NCBI GenBank assembly: GCA_037367355.1
Contig: CM074703.1
Location: 3,038,001 to 3,102,000 of the forward strand
DNA length: 64,000 nt
Direction of reading: 5' to 3'
Origin: Neoscytalidium dimidiatum
Taxonomy: Eukaryota; Ascomycota; Dothideomycetes; Botryosphaeriales; Botryosphaeriaceae
Shown: positions 46,949 to 63,036 of the stretch, in pieces
Numbering within the stretch: the stretch's first letter is position 1
Layout of the letters: every line of letters begins with the position of its first letter
Position numbers and translations under genes: made by a program
The notes under the pieces: model-generated
Told to the model about the DNA's origin: nothing
The model's input: only the letters and a program-made list of their open reading frames with translations
Databases searched by the model: none

Positions 46949-49415
46949 ATGCCACTTGACAGGAAGCCAACGCGGTACAGCCGTCTTGGCTCTCAAGACT
47001 ACCGCAACGGAGTCGATGAGGAGGGCGTGGAGTTGAAAGAGCAGTAAGTCCGAAGTAACTGCGGGGAAAACAGCGCGAACGATACCTCAAACTGACTCTC
47101 CTTCAAGGCCACAATTTCACTCGAGGTCACTAAGTGACAACTTCGATGCGATCCTTGAACAGAGAAGCAATTCGAGTGAGGATGTGGAACGTTTGCTGCC
47201 AAAACCCAGAGAGTCCGTTTATCGACAGCGCACTTTCCGGCAGCAGCACTTCTCCGGATGGCGTGTCGGTGCCGTCAGTGCTACGGTAGCCGCCAGCGTC
47301 GTGCTGATACTTAATATCAGCGTCACGCTTTGGGTCACCTTCAGCCCTTTCGAGAAAAAGAGCGGCATCGGCACGCTTCTTGAAGGAAAGTGCGCCGAAG
47401 TCAAGAATGCCAGCCGCTGGATCCACCTGGTGATCAACGTCCTGAGTACCATTCTTCTCAGCTGCAGCAACTACTGTATGCAAGTTCTAAGTTCGCCCAC
47501 TCGGGAAGAGCTGGTGAAGGCGCACAACCGGCGCCTCTGGCTGCACATCGGGGTGCCCAATCTCCGAAATCTACTACACATTGGGAAAGACCGGAGAAAC
47601 CTGTTCCTACTTCTGGCTATCAGCTCGGTGCCGCTACATCTCCTGTGGGTAGCCTTTTGGACTTTATCTCGTCCTGTGGTGTCTTCAGCTGACGAGAACA
47701 ACAGCTTCAACTCCGTCGTATTCGCCAACATCCAAGCCAACGAGTACCGCGTGATACCGGCAACACCAGACTTCCTCAACGGCGCAACCTACAACACAAC
47801 CGGCCTCGTCCCCAACGGCCTCACCATCAAAAACGCTACAGGCACCAACATGGTCCCGCTCAGCGCAGCCGACTACTCCGAACAGCTCGTCACCAACGCC
47901 ACCACGCTCCGCGACGCCATCCTGAACCGCACCATCGCCTACGAAAACCTGACCGCCACCTCCTGCAGCACGCTCTACTCGCAGCAGTTCGTCTCGCACT
48001 ACGGCCACGTGCTCGTCGTCGCGGACACCATCTCATGGGACGGGCTGCGCGCGAGCGGCGACGGCTCGACCGACTGGCAGCGCTTCGCGTGCGTGGTCGA
48101 CGGGATCGAGTACGCGCGGGCGGCGGCGAACAGCTCGTGCGCGACCAGCATCCCGTTCCGCTCGTCGCCGGACGTGTTCCCGGCGTGGGACTGGCAGTGC
48201 CCGCCGCCGCACCAGGACAACTGCTCCAGCGTCGACTACGACGTGCTGGCCAGCCAGCCCGGCTGGGCGCCGTACGGTGCGCCCGTGCGCTACTGCCTGG
48301 CGGAGCTGGTCGACGAGCACTGCCGCCTGCAGTTCAGCTTCGCCATCGCGGGCGCCGTCGTGCTGTGCAACGCGGTCAAGGCGGCCGTGATGGCGTTCAT
48401 CGTGTGGAGGTACCGCGGCGCGTTCCTGGTCACGATCGGGGACGCGATCGCGTCCTTTCTCGACCAGCCCGACCCGGAGACGGTGCAGCGGTGCTTGTAC
48501 TCGCGCAAGGTGTTTGAGCGGGAGTGGGAGTGGATGCGGCATAACGAGCTGAAGGACCCGAAGGCGGTGGCGGTCGAGCCGGAGAGGTACGGGTGGGAGC
48601 GTCCGTTCTGGGGGCTCGCCGTCAGCAAGATACGATGGTTCGCGACGTACTTCATGTACAGTGTCGCGCTGATCGTCGGGGCCGTGAGCATCAAGAAGAC
48701 GCTGAGCGGCATGCCCAAGGATGTGGGCGCCCTCTGGCGCACCGGCTTCGGCGACTTGATCGGGAACAACCTGATCGCGGGCTCGGTCGGTGGTAGCAAT
48801 GTTCTTGGTAGCGTGCTGATTGCGAACTTGCCGCAGGCGCTGCTGTCATATTTATATCTGTGCTTCAATGCGCTGTATACATGCATGCTGCTGATGCATG
48901 AGTATACGCAGTACTTGACGAACAGGAAGCCACTAAGGGTGACGGAACCGGTTGGCCAGCAGAGGAGCACGTATTGGTTGCATCTACCGTACAGGTATTC
49001 GGTGCCGCTACTAGTTGCAAGTGGCCTGTTGCACTGGCTTGCCAGTCAGAGTCTCTTCCTCGTGCAGGTCACTGTCGTTGCGGAGAGCCGTGATCCTGCT
49101 GATGAGCGGCAGATCTCGACGTGCGGGTATTCGCCAGTGGCGATCATTTTAACCACGGTCGTTGGGAGCGTGGTCGTGCTGGGTGGGTTGTTGCTTGCGT
49201 TGAGGAGGTATCCGGCCGGAATGCCGCTGGCGAGTAGTTGTAGTGCGACTATCAGCGCGGCATGTCATCCGCCGAAGGATGATGTGGACGCAGCGGTGTT
49301 GCCGGTGCAATGGGGAGTGGTGAAGGAGCCTGGTTGGAGGGAAGGGGAGGTCGGACATTGTTCGTTTACTAGTTTTCCTGTGACGCAGTTGGTGAGAGGG
49401 AGATTGTATGCTTAA
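46949..49415 (+). CDS. DUF6536-type multi-pass membrane protein
   Basis: Membrane protein of unknown function found in many filamentous ascomycetes. Two exons, 46949-47043 and 47108-49415, with a 64-nt intron (GTAAGT...TCAAG), 800 aa. The cytosolic N-terminus (MPLDRKPTRYSRLGSQDYRN) leads into the conserved QQHFSGWRVGAVSATVAASV helix. Further segments: LFLLLAISSVPLHLLWVAFW, AIAGAVVLCNAVKAAVMAFI, FMYSVALIVGAVSI, LPQALLSYLYLCFNALYTCM, LLVASGLLHWLASQSLFLVQ and VAIILTTVVGSVVVLGGLLL. A large loop after the second or third helix has many N-glycosylation sites (NGT, NTT, NAT) and Cys residues, suggesting it faces outward. The match to the DUF6536 N-terminal block (SGWR..., LSSCSNYCMQVLSSPTREE-like) is from memory. 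Confidence 0.85.
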
Positions 49416-52420
<3,005 letters not shown>

Positions 52421-55038
52421 GCGGCTCCTTTCCTCGCTGCTTCTCAGCATCGTACGAAAAGCTTTTTCAACAACGTGTTTATGATGGGATGATACCAAAC
52501 AAAAGTAATTGTCTTCAACGGCATGACGGCAGGGATTCGTTTCTCACTCCGACTCGATGGGCGGGGTTAACGGGTAATATTTTTGGACCACTTTTTGATG
52601 ATTGAAAATAGACGTCTTCAACATCCAGAGACGTTTTGGCTTTACCCACGGGCAAGGGGGGAATACCTGGGGTCAAAGGGGGATACAACTCACGGTGCAA
52701 AATGGCGTTATCTTATGCTTTGTTTTGCGGAAAAATCAAAATACCCACGGCCTTTTTCAACCACAGGGCCTGGTGGATGATGGGAATAAGGAGACGAGTT
52801 TTTCTTCTTTCACCGAGGATTAGATGATGATGTCGCTGGAGGGAACAGCCAAAAAGAAAAGAGAAATTCGTATCTACTGGAAGAAAATAGATTATCAAGT
52901 TCGTGAGACGCTTCTCCTCTCACGGAAGCTGAGCTCTGAACTCTGAGTCTTCCCTCTTACCACCCTTTCCTGATTGGTTCGGATGTTTTGTTACTTTGCT
53001 GCTGCGCCATGATTACGTTCGCAACGTCGTGGATGCAGGTGGCTGTACACGGTCCCCTCCGTTTCTGAAACGTCGGTGCTTACGGGCTGAGGAGAAACGT
53101 GCGGTCAACTTGCTACTGGCTGGTTGGTTGTTGGTTGGAAACATGCGCTGCAAAAGCCAGCTGATGTCACGGATGCTACATTTCTATTTTTCCAACACTT
53201 CATGTATGCAGGGCCGACCTCTTACCCCGCAGACCTGTTGAGGGTGTTTCAGAATACGTCTAAGTGACGGAAAGCAGGTAGCTCGCGGTGCATGTGTAAG
53301 CCGGATTGCGTGGACTCAAGACGTACGTCTACTGCGTACGTGCTGTGCGTCTGTGCCAAGGGCAGCGCAGGGCTGAAGGATCGCGAGCTACGGTGATTTT
53401 GACGCCCCGTCCGACACGTGTGGGAGGGAGTGGAAGCTGCGCGACTGTTTGAGTGGATGTGGTGAGCAATGCCGCATTGGGTAATTGGCGAACGCGACGG
53501 GATGAATGTACGATTGAAGGAGAGAGGGGGGGGTGGGGGGATGCGTGGACGTGCGGGATTTCCTGCATCGCGCTGTATGTGCCGAAGAGGTGTACGTATG
53601 TTTCCTTCTGACTGATTGTGATGATGATGACGATGCTGACGGGGCAGTCCACACCCGGGCACCTGCAGCACGAAAGTGCCGTCACTCGTCGGAAGAGGCG
53701 TCGCGACGCGCGATGCAGTAGATGTCGGGGCTGGTGTTGCCCGACCTTGCGTCGCCACCTCCCCTCTCCTCCCCTCTTCTCTCTCCTCACTTCCCCCGCT
53801 TCTCCGACATGGACGCGTCGTTGCTTCTAGACCTTGCGGTCCAATGGCCCGGTGGCGGGTGTCATGCGGAACAGCGCTAGGAAATGGAGGATGCGTATGG
53901 TTGTTGACTATCGCAAGGTGCTGCTGTGGTAACCCAGCCTCTTGAACACCTTCCTGCCGGGAACACCTCAAACACGCGTGGCTGGGCAGCACAATGCATC
54001 ACATCGCACCACCACCACTTCACAGCGGTCAAGTGAGGGGCAGCAATGTGAAACAAGAGAAGCGGGGCAGCAGTACAGTATCAGACTTTTTTTTCCCCCC
54101 CTGGAGGTTGGGATTCGCGTGGAGGGGCAAGTTGCTTTTCTTCGGTAGAGGTGGCTGGTGTTGGCCCGGCGACGGGCGCCAAAGCATTAGAGCGAACCGA
54201 AAAACCACGCGAACATATTGTCTGGGACGAGGCGCCGGAAGAGGGATGGGCGGCGGGGCAGATAACCTTAAGCTAAACTCTCATTTTCTGGTCACTGTGT
54301 GTGCTTGAGCTTGATTTATTATGGGCCCATTGCGATGACACCATTGATGGGGGAGAGTAAGTGGCACTTCCGTGGCAGGGCCGAACCGCGCAAAGCGAGA
54401 TTATGCTGGCGCGAACAGGATGGTGGGATGGGAATGATTGACGCAAGATGATCGACGGATCTCGTCAACGAGTAACCTTGCTGTTGCGAGTGTTTGTGTG
54501 TGACTTGGGCGTCTCAGGGCCTCCCAAGCAGTCTTGGTTGAGCTGGTCGCGGCGTTTGAAGAGGTGAGCTTCACATCTGGTCGTAGGTAGATTGATTCTC
54601 GAGTCAAGGCGTCGCGGCAAAAACAGGGGAATTCGGTCTAGGAGCTTGTTGTAGTATGTGAATCGTTTGTATTGATTATCAGGGTATCATTTCACCTGAT
54701 TGACTATCTCGCGGATAAACTAACTACGAGCTCTTCAGCACGCTCTGCCGGACGGAAACGTGCATGAAAGAGCGCAAAAGGTATTAAGGAGGATTTTTGG
54801 TATACCTGTGTGCGCCAGGTGCCATGCATGACTACAGTAAGTTCCCATCATTAAGTGTGGCCCGTTCCTCCCGCATCCATCGTAAAAAAAAGTATTGGTA
54901 GCCAAAGACCAAGTATAAAAGCAGAAGTTCGGTACAAGAGAAAGCAAAAAAGGTAATATCCGGCCATCAAGTATCAACTGACGGTCGAGAATGGGTATCG
55001 AGTGGTGGGTCTGTCCGTTCGTTCACTGATCAACTCCT
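52421..55038. other. 2.6-kb gene-poor spacer
   Basis: Starts with the SAHH 3' flank and ends at the 3' end of the GPI-protein gene. Frames are short or share composition in several phases, with no domain recognised. Confidence 0.5.
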
Positions 55039-55743
55039 TTACAGGAAAGCAGCGAAGACAGCGCCAGCACCGAAGAGAGCACCAGAGGCGACCTTGACGG
55101 CAGCGGCAGCACCAGTGGAGCTGGAGGAAGCAGCAGAGCCGGAAGCGCTGGAGGTGCGGGAAGCGGACGAGGAGCCAGAGCCCGAAGCCGAGGCAGAGGA
55201 GCCCGACTCGGAAGCAGAAGAGCCGGAGGCGGAGGCAGAGCCAGAGGCAGAAGAGCCAGTCTCAGAAGCCGAGGCACCAGTGCCGGAAGCGGAGATGATG
55301 AGGCTGCCAGAGGAGGTGCCGACAATGGTGGCGGCACCGCCGACGATGGAGGTGACAGTGCTATCGGCCGAGACGACGATGTTGGTGACATTACCAATGG
55401 CGATGGTGTAGAGACCGCTGCCGAGGGCAGGGATGGTAGCAACCTCGGGCTGCGAGGTGGCAGCAGCAGGCTGGGTGGGCTGGCCAGTGACAACGCCGAG
55501 CGAGTTGGTCTGGGTCAGGAAGGAGGTCGCGCCGTTAGAGTACGGGACGGTGCTAACGCTGACGCTGGACGCAGAGCTGGCGGAGGTAGCGGAGGCAGTG
55601 GCAGAAGCGGCGCTCTATGAAGATGGTCAGCGAGTTGCGCATGCTTTGACTGATGGCAATTGGGAACTTACAGAAGCGCTGGAGTCATCCTGGGCGAAGG
55701 CAGCGGCGATGAGGGTGCCGGCGGCGAAGATGAAGGACTTCAT
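55039..55743 (-). CDS. Ser/Ala-rich, probably GPI-anchored cell-surface protein
   Basis: Secreted protein likely attached to the plasma membrane or cell wall. Two exons, 55672-55743 and 55039-55614, with a 57-nt intron (GTAAGT...CATAG); 215 aa. Signal peptide MKSFIFAAGTLIAAAFA with probable cleavage before QDDSSAS. The middle contains a short ordered part (YSNGATSFLTQTNSLGVV, GLYTIAIGNVTNIVVSADST) with one N-glycosylation site. Next comes a long Ser/Ala/Gly repeat tract (GSSASGSASASGSSASES) suited to O-mannosylation. The C-terminus ends in a hydrophobic tail (AAAAVKVASGALFGAGAVFA) after small residues, the usual layout of a GPI-attachment signal. Function beyond surface location is unknown. 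Confidence 0.88.
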
Positions 55744-58700
55744 TGTGATGGTTGGTTGGGTGGTTGGACTTGTAGGGTAAGTCGACGAGAGGTGTGCGGT
55801 ATTAGGTGCGCGAGGGCGATTGACTCTGTGCGATGGAGCAGCGAGTGGAATTAGGTGAGGTGGAAAAGACAGGAGAGGCAGGCAGCTTATATGCAGGGCG
55901 GGTGGAAATAGCGAAGGCGGGTGTTTGCGACATTGGGTGGACGCGTTTATTAAGAGGCAGGGCGCACAGGGCAACGCGCCCACGGCCCACGGGCGACGAT
56001 TCCAAAGCCGCCCAGCAGCCAGCGCGGCGCCCCCTCCCTAGCGCCGCCCACCACGCAGCTCGCCAGCCAGAGCAGTCCAGCCCGAGCCTGTCAGGAGTCC
56101 GCGCTCGTCCTGTGGAGGTGACACGCTAGTCGCGCTCAGGCGCCCTGGGCACACTGGCAACAAGCGATCCTCTCACCAGCTCCCAACATGGCGTCTTCAC
56201 GCCCGCCAGCCGCCCCAGGCTCTGGGCTCGCCGGCCGCCGCCCGCGCGAGCCTACACAAGCCGTGGCAGAAGTCGTGCTGCAGCATTGCGCGTCCCTCGT
56301 GTGGCCGCCAGTGATGCGGAGCTCACGCGGCCGTCATGCAGCGCCCGAATTGCACGCTTACCGGGATCGGACATTCGACATCAGCAGGAGCTCGCAGTGC
56401 CGTCGACAAGCCTTGCCGTCGCACGGAGCTTGGCCGCTGCGAAATGTCTCGCCGCAGCGGGCATAGGCTGGCTAGGGGTCGCCCAGGCTGGATTCGCACG
56501 ATCGAGCGGCGCTGATCCAATTAGTATGCGGGCGCCGTTGAAAGCATCACAGCCGCTTGTCCTGATTACGGCGCGCCCGTCACACTATCCGCGCATCGCC
56601 TTCACACCTTGTTGCGGCCAAGGAATGCGCATCACCGAAGGCGGCTGGGTGATTGCGAGCGGCGTCTGGCGATGACAGCCAAGGCAGGCAGACGGCCGGC
56701 GGAAACGGCGACACGCGAGGCAGCGAGCACCAGCACGGCGAGACGCAGCGTTGGGCCATGTCAAAGCGCGCCGTGCCACCTGCGGGATACCAACACGAGC
56801 TGGCGATGGAGCTCTCGAATGCCACACGATGGCTGTGCTGCCGTGTTTCTCGCGCCTCGGACGGCCTTGCCACCCATTCCAATACTACACAATAGACTTG
56901 CCGGCGCCGGGCATCGATCGCATTGTTTTTCGGCGATGGCAGAGAAGGGGGCTCGGGCTGCTATTCTTAGGGGCTCGCGCCTTCATTGCTGTTCCCGTGC
57001 CGGCAGCCGCGGTGGGCAGAGGCGGACATGGGGTTGCATCCGCTCGCTCTGTGGCTCTGATGTGCGCGCCGGCGATCGGCCAAGAAACTGGCACGCAGCT
57101 CCCCCATTGATTCGCCGACGCCGGCAGGAGCCCCCAGCTTCGCCGCACTGGCACAGCCTGCGCGGCTCTAACGGCAGTCGGCCACAACCGACCTGCAGCC
57201 GCCTTCCAAGCCTCATGCCCCCCAGCCCGTCATGTCATGCTCTCGACGAAGCTCGCCATGCGCCGCCGCACGAAGCTTCGCCCGCCGTCTGCTGGCAGCC
57301 CTGCATGTCATCGCGAGCGGGCTACTGTAATGACGCCTCATCTTCCTTCCGATTTCTTCTGTATATGTGTTTCACCCGAGCAGGCTTCTCCCGGCCCCAA
57401 CAGCGACAGACCCTGCATTCAGGCGCCCATGGTAAATCACCCGGCCGCGGCACCCACCACTCCTCTGCGAGATCTCGCGCGCTCGAGAGATCCAAAAATT
57501 GGGCAGAGCCCGTGTTCGCGCGACAACTTGCAGCGCACTGCACAGCCCTAGGCCTGCCGCTTCCTGCTCAGCTGGCGATGAGCTGGCCGCGGTCGCGCAC
57601 ACGCCCGCCAACTGCCAACAGCACATGCACTAACAAAGACCTTCTCCTGGCTTCACTCCTGTTCTCCGTCTGTTCTGTGCTTTTCTTCCAGAGCCTGCTG
57701 CGAGGACGGGCCACCCCCAGGCGAGCCTGTTCGTCATCGCCCGTACCGTTTCTGGTCCCTGTTGCCGACACCGACCAACCCCAGTCTCTTATTGAGCCAG
57801 GTGCCTGCCGCCCATGACTCGCCCGAAGCACATCCACCGCGCCAAAGCGTCGTCATTGAGGGTCCCTCTCTCAGAGTCGCGACTACTGACCGCACTTACC
57901 GATGGGGCTACTCTGGCGGTCAGCAATACCGTTCAATCTATTTCATAGACCGCCTGTGATTTTCTGTCAAGCCCGCTTATCTTATCGACTCGTGGCCAAA
58001 CGCGCTGTTTTTCTCCTGTCGATGATGTCCCATCTTCTGCTTCCCATCCCCGAGCGGTGAAACAACAATCCCATCTTTTTCGCCGCACGCAGAACTTCGG
58101 CGAACTTTTCTCGAACAACGACAAGGGCTCGGCATCGGCACCACCGACCTGCTGTCTTTGGCATTGAGCGGCTCTTTCCTGGTGGAACCTCATCTCCACC
58201 GGGGAGGCGGCTCTTGTATACTGTGTTGCGCTAATGCATATCTGCATCTACCATGTACTACAACGAGAGCAAATGCCGAGCACGGTTATCCGGTAGTGTG
58301 GTGCTATAGTCGACAGAAACATCGGAGTTCTCGCCTTTTCGCACTCTATGCTATGCATGGCCCCCTCGGCGATATCGAAACGGCGACGGGACGCCTCACG
58401 CTCTTTTTTTGCTGCTTGTCGCGGTCCGACTACTAGCCAGTTTCACCGGACGAGTCGGGGAGCGGGCCGATGGGCTTGACCATCGGGAGCAGTTTTCGGC
58501 CTCTGCGCGCTGTTGCACTTCTTTGCTGTCGTCGTCCGTGTGTAAGATTCCGTTGATGCCGCACGGGACGCGCGGATCGGGGGTTGGTCGGGTTCCTGTT
58601 TCTGGTTCTGTTTGTTTCTTGCATCAAAGGTTTTGGAACTTGTCTGGGATTTGCCGTCGGCGCGTATTGGTGAGTGATGTCTCGGATGATTAGCTAATTT

Positions 58701-61700
58701 CCGTGTAACGCCAGTGGTGCCGAGCCGACGTTGTGGATTTCGACGTTGTGAGCCGCACCGCCTCCACAACACCCCCACTGTCAACCGACTCTCTTTTTGG
58801 GGGCTCACCTCACGGCGCCTTTGCTGATGTCATTGAGGCGCTATCTTGTCACTCACCCCAATGCATAGTGGCTCACGATATCCAACGCAACACTTTTTAC
58901 TCGTCACAGTAGTCTACCAACATCCATTGTTTGAAGAGCTGAGGTAGCACAGCCACTCTTCTGGCGATCTATCATCGAGTGGGATAGATACACCACGTGC
59001 ATAGGTCCAGGCACGCTACACCCTTGATCCAGTCAGCGCTACTTTCTTTTCTTAGACCTCATGCAAGCCTTTTGGGTCAAGTTAAATACCTACGAAGAAA
59101 TTTCCTTCGTCCCTTGCTCAGCATCTAGCTTTTCGTCGCAAAGGCAAAGACTCTTAGGGATATTAGTCATATTACCTCAAATACCTCTACCTGAACGCAA
59201 AATTGGTAAGCCGCCTTGTCTTTCTCGTTATCCTTCTCGTATTATCTCAATGTAAAGCCGTTCATAAATGGAGACCAAAGACCCGTCCAGCCCAAGATAC
59301 ACGAGTTCCTGCAGGAACGACTGCACCAGCTTCACACCCAGATAAAGCATTGATCTATAGTCTCTTCATGTCGGGGAATTCTCTTACCGATCGGGCCGGA
59401 ATTACCACACAGATAACCATAGCCTCCAGAACGTTACTGCTCCACAGAGCCACTAATTTCCCAGACTGTGGGAAAGAGCCCGGAGAACTTGATCGAATCT
59501 GACACTGCATTTCCTTATTACAGTCCCTATCCAAACTTCCTACTCTACTACTGAGAACGCTAGTTTTTAGTATATCTCGATGCGCCGACTTCCTGCTGAA
59601 CTTTCATACTGCATCCGGACCCGCTCAAGGCTTGTGAACAAATATTGCGTAGAGAAAGAGAGGATCTTTGAAAGGCGTTAGAAGGTCCGCGATTCAATTA
59701 CCTTCTGAAGGAATCCGAGAACTGAGGATGCAGCACCTACATGTCCCCCTTCCAGCGCCCCTTGGATCTTTACTTCAGTCCGCTTTTTGATGGTAACGTT
59801 GGTTCACTTCACAGCTTCCTGCTCTCATGATGTTGATTTATGGGTGGTTCACTGGTCTTCTCTTGCCTTCGGATGGCAAATGCGCTGGTTGAAGGTAATT
59901 GGCAGGTCAACTTGAAAGAAAAGAGAATCTCAAAATAGTGATGACCGAGTATTCATCTGAGTAAGGGTAAGAGCCACCCAGACCTCCACCTATTGTCCCC
60001 TTCCTGTATTGAAACGCAACCGGCTTCTGTACCCATTATGCAGTCTGAAGTATACTCAAACGGGCATATTTAGGCGCGCTACTCCTACATGTTGATAGAG
60101 GCGCCTGACGGCGACAAGATTCAGAAGTTTGTAAGCCGCTGACGAGATGCATATGTCTCTTGTCACTGTTGCAAAGGAACCACACAGTCTCACCGTTATC
60201 CTATAAATAACAAGCCTTCTCAACCAAGTTACACGGAAACGATACACGACTGGTCTGGCACCTGCCGAGAAACCCTGCACTCTTTGCTTCGGTTCGTGGC
60301 TCGTCTTCGCCCTCGCGCGTGCTGGAAACCAACTCTCCTCGCAAAGATTTGCCGGGAAAATCGTCAGCTGGGCAAAGGGATCGGGCTCAGCATCAAGACG
60401 TAATGATGTGGCCTATCGTTTGGTTCTTTTTCGGGACTGTGCCGCTGGGTAAGGCTGTAACGAAAGTCATGCGGAGCCAACTAAAAAAGAGCATGTGTGT
60501 CTCGTAAACTCCCAGTTGTCGTCATTGCCAGATCTATGATCAGTGTCGAATTCATCATGCATTCTTGCTGGTACGGCTTTCGTCGACCGTGCTTGGAGAG
60601 CGCGTCTTCTTGAGAGCGGAGTTCCGGAGACGTTACTTAGGTTGGCTACACTCCACGTGACTGACTTGAGAGAGGCTTACGACTGTAGTAGCACTTACAG
60701 GACATTACTTAGATAAGGTCGAGGCTTCTACTACTGCATCTCTGCAGCAAAATCGCCCATTTTTCGGGCGTCCTGAAGGGCACGAAGGCTTCCGTCTTCA
60801 ACGGACGTTCGACTGCGTCTCGGCGGAATATAGATACTTGTCGAGTATCTGAAGGCACGAAGACCTTGTCACTTTGAAGTTCTGATAATAGTTATCATCG
60901 TAAAGGACCAATGATGGCGTCCACGGAGAAGGATCTAATGACTGCGCGTTGCTTTTTCCCCGACACATCGGCAGGCTGGTCGGGATTTTCCGGGGTATCT
61001 GCACAAAGACAAGAAGAGGAAACCAATGAAGCTGTTCATGGGCTCGTAAGTATGTGGCGTTGATATCATAAAACCGGTGGGGCGGGACTCCAGCACTTCA
61101 TCGTGTTTCTGTAAACTGTGGTCTTTTTCCCGACTTCCCAATTGCAGAATGCTACTTCAACATCCCGGTTAGTATGGCTTTTTATTGTTGTTATGTGGCA
61201 ACCAGAAGACTATGACAGCACTCTACTTCGTCAATACCTCCCGTAAGGCCAAGCCAGGTTTTAAAGAGACATAGTGTTCAAATTTCTATCCTCACATCGC
61301 TTTCTATTCCAAATGCACAATGGAATGGATCCGCAGTAAACTCTTGCTCCTCTCCACGGAGATCCCACTACTCCACTTCCTCATCCTCAAAGCTTTGTCT
61401 CTTTTCACCAAATACACAAGCCATAGGGCTGACTTGCTACTTATGTCAGCGGCGTTTGATTAAGCTCCGAGAAATCTAGTGGAGACGAGGGTCACCATTT
61501 TAATATTACATCTTTGAAAACCTCCATCGTCTGAGCCGAGATGGAACAACGTAAGAAGCTGAATTTTAGTGCAGTGGATGCGGCGGAGAGTTTTTGAAAG
61601 AAAAGAAAAGGATGGATACAGACGATACAATCCTTTATATCGACGAGATGGATCCAGGTTGTGAGGTGTCATGGTGATGCGCAATAAAACCATGGATTGC

Positions 61701-61878
61701 TGTAGTGCATCATAGTTACTGTCATCGTTGCTGTATGTGGGAGCTCTACGATCCTTTCAGAACTCACGATATCCTTGTGCAACGTGGTGATAGAAAAAGA
61801 TCATAAGCACAATCTTCTGTTATGATCACACACAGCCTTGCTCCAGCATGAACAACCTGCTTATTGCTTTCTGCGCCC
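55744..61878. other. 6.1-kb gene-poor region with a composition shift
   Basis: 55980-57850 is GC-rich with long open frames in several phases, including one of about 400 codons at 56609-57817 that starts with TTG and is Arg/Cys/Trp-rich. I read these as composition effects. From ~58200 the DNA becomes AT-richer and has only short frames. The first few hundred bases should hold the promoter of the surface-protein gene. No RNA gene, repeat family or transposon recognised. Confidence 0.5.
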
Positions 61879-63036
61879 TTAATGCTTTTTGGAGATCTCA
61901 TACTCCCGTTCTATCCTAGCCGTCTGTTCTCGCAACCATCTTGTCCAACTCCCGACGGTCACGCCTTCATTCCTTCCTCCCTTGGGTATCTTTACCGCAA
62001 CGTAATCACTTCCTTGATGGGTCATGATATCCTCCACTTTGGCCTGAACCGTACCATTAAGCGGTCCGGCTCCACTCAAAAGCAATACTACCTGCCCACT
62101 TCCACTTCCAGCCATCCCATCCACTGGCCCATACTGGATCCTGATCGCCGTAGCCCATGCTGAGAAGCTACCGTTAACTGCGTTCCGTGATAGTAACAAT
62201 GGATTCCAGCCCGCGGCCGCCTGCTCAGAAACACCGCCACCAACCAGCCAGCCGTTCGCATGCTCAAAGTCCAGCCGACAATGCACCCAATTGTTACAAT
62301 CCCCGTTAAGCTGCAAAGGCCACGCGTGCGCATGTTTGAACGTCGCCGGCGGAAGCAAATTCGTCGCGCCTGAGTGATACCAATCGGGCAACGGCGGCAG
62401 TCTCTTGCTCCGCCACTCCACCCCCATGCCTTGCCCCCGCCGCACCTCCTCCTTCTCCTCCTCCTCCGTCCTCAACCCCGGCCACACGCACCCCACGACC
62501 GCCTTCGCCGGCCACTCCCGCACCCACATCGCAAACTCCGCCGCCCCCTCTCCCTCCCCCCCGGCAGGCAATCTCTCCAAATACCTTTCCCGCTCCTCCT
62601 CCCCCTCCTCCCCCCAATCCATCAACCTCGCCGTCACGGCATCTCGACTTTCCCGGAATGCTTCGCTTGACGCCCACTCCTCCCACAGATCCAGCAGCGC
62701 TGCTCTTGACGGGTGGATAGTCAGCGCGTCGTGCTTCACCGCGTCGACGAAGCGGCGCCAGTAGCGGCTGGTGCGGCGGAGGGCGATGAGTGCCTTGAGA
62801 GGGAGGAGCGACGCCACTTGGAGTTTCAGCTCGATGGGGAGGGTGTCGGGATCGATGGCGGTGCGGTGGTGGCGGTCGGAAGTGGAGGTGGCGGGTGCGG
62901 GTCGGTTTATCAGAGGAATAGCCAGGTTGGGCGTGGTGATGGTACTGGTGGTGGTGGTGGCGGCGGCGGTGTCGCGAAGGAGCTCGGGCAGCTCGCGAAC
63001 CGTCGTCATCGTTGTGCAGGCTGCTTTTTTTTTCAT
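61879..63036 (-). CDS. F-box domain protein
   Basis: Probable substrate adaptor of an SCF ubiquitin ligase. Single exon, 385 aa. The start is the ATG at 63036 within an A-rich context (MKKKAACTTMTTVRELPELL); MTTV at residue 10 is an alternative. After a Thr/Ala-rich N-terminus the F-box is seen at about residues 66-100: DTLPIELKLQVASLLPLKAL then IALRRTSRYWRRFVD. A charged helical part follows (WGEEGEEERERYLERLPAGG). The C-terminal ~150 residues, with DWYHSGATNLLPPATF, WVHCRLDFEHANGWLVGGG and YGPVDGMAGSG, may form the substrate-binding domain but match nothing I recognise. Target unknown. Confidence 0.82.
   Translation of the reverse strand: MKKKAACTTMTTVRELPELLRDTAAATTTTSTITTPNLAIPLINRPAPATSTSDRHHRTAIDPDTLPIELKLQVASLLPLKALIALRRTSRYWRRFVDAVKHDALTIHPSRAALLDLWEEWASSEAFRESRDAVTARLMDWGEEGEEERERYLERLPAGGEGEGAAEFAMWVREWPAKAVVGCVWPGLRTEEEEKEEVRRGQGMGVEWRSKRLPPLPDWYHSGATNLLPPATFKHAHAWPLQLNGDCNNWVHCRLDFEHANGWLVGGGVSEQAAAGWNPLLLSRNAVNGSFSAWATAIRIQYGPVDGMAGSGSGQVVLLLSGAGPLNGTVQAKVEDIMTHQGSDYVAVKIPKGGRNEGVTVGSWTRWLREQTARIEREYEISKKH

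Noticed and set aside
55094..55411. Glu/Ala/Pro-rich plus-strand frame
   Set aside because: Antisense of the Ser/Ala repeat of the GPI-anchored protein.
56609..57817. About 400-codon plus-strand open frame
   Set aside because: Starts with TTG, is Arg/Cys/Trp/Ser-rich without any domain, and overlaps other open frames of similar quality in both strands; best explained by GC-rich composition.
58200..61878. Possible RIP-mutated transposon
   Set aside because: The DNA is AT-richer, but I could not see a repeated partner, terminal repeats or transposase motifs, and no RIP index could be computed.
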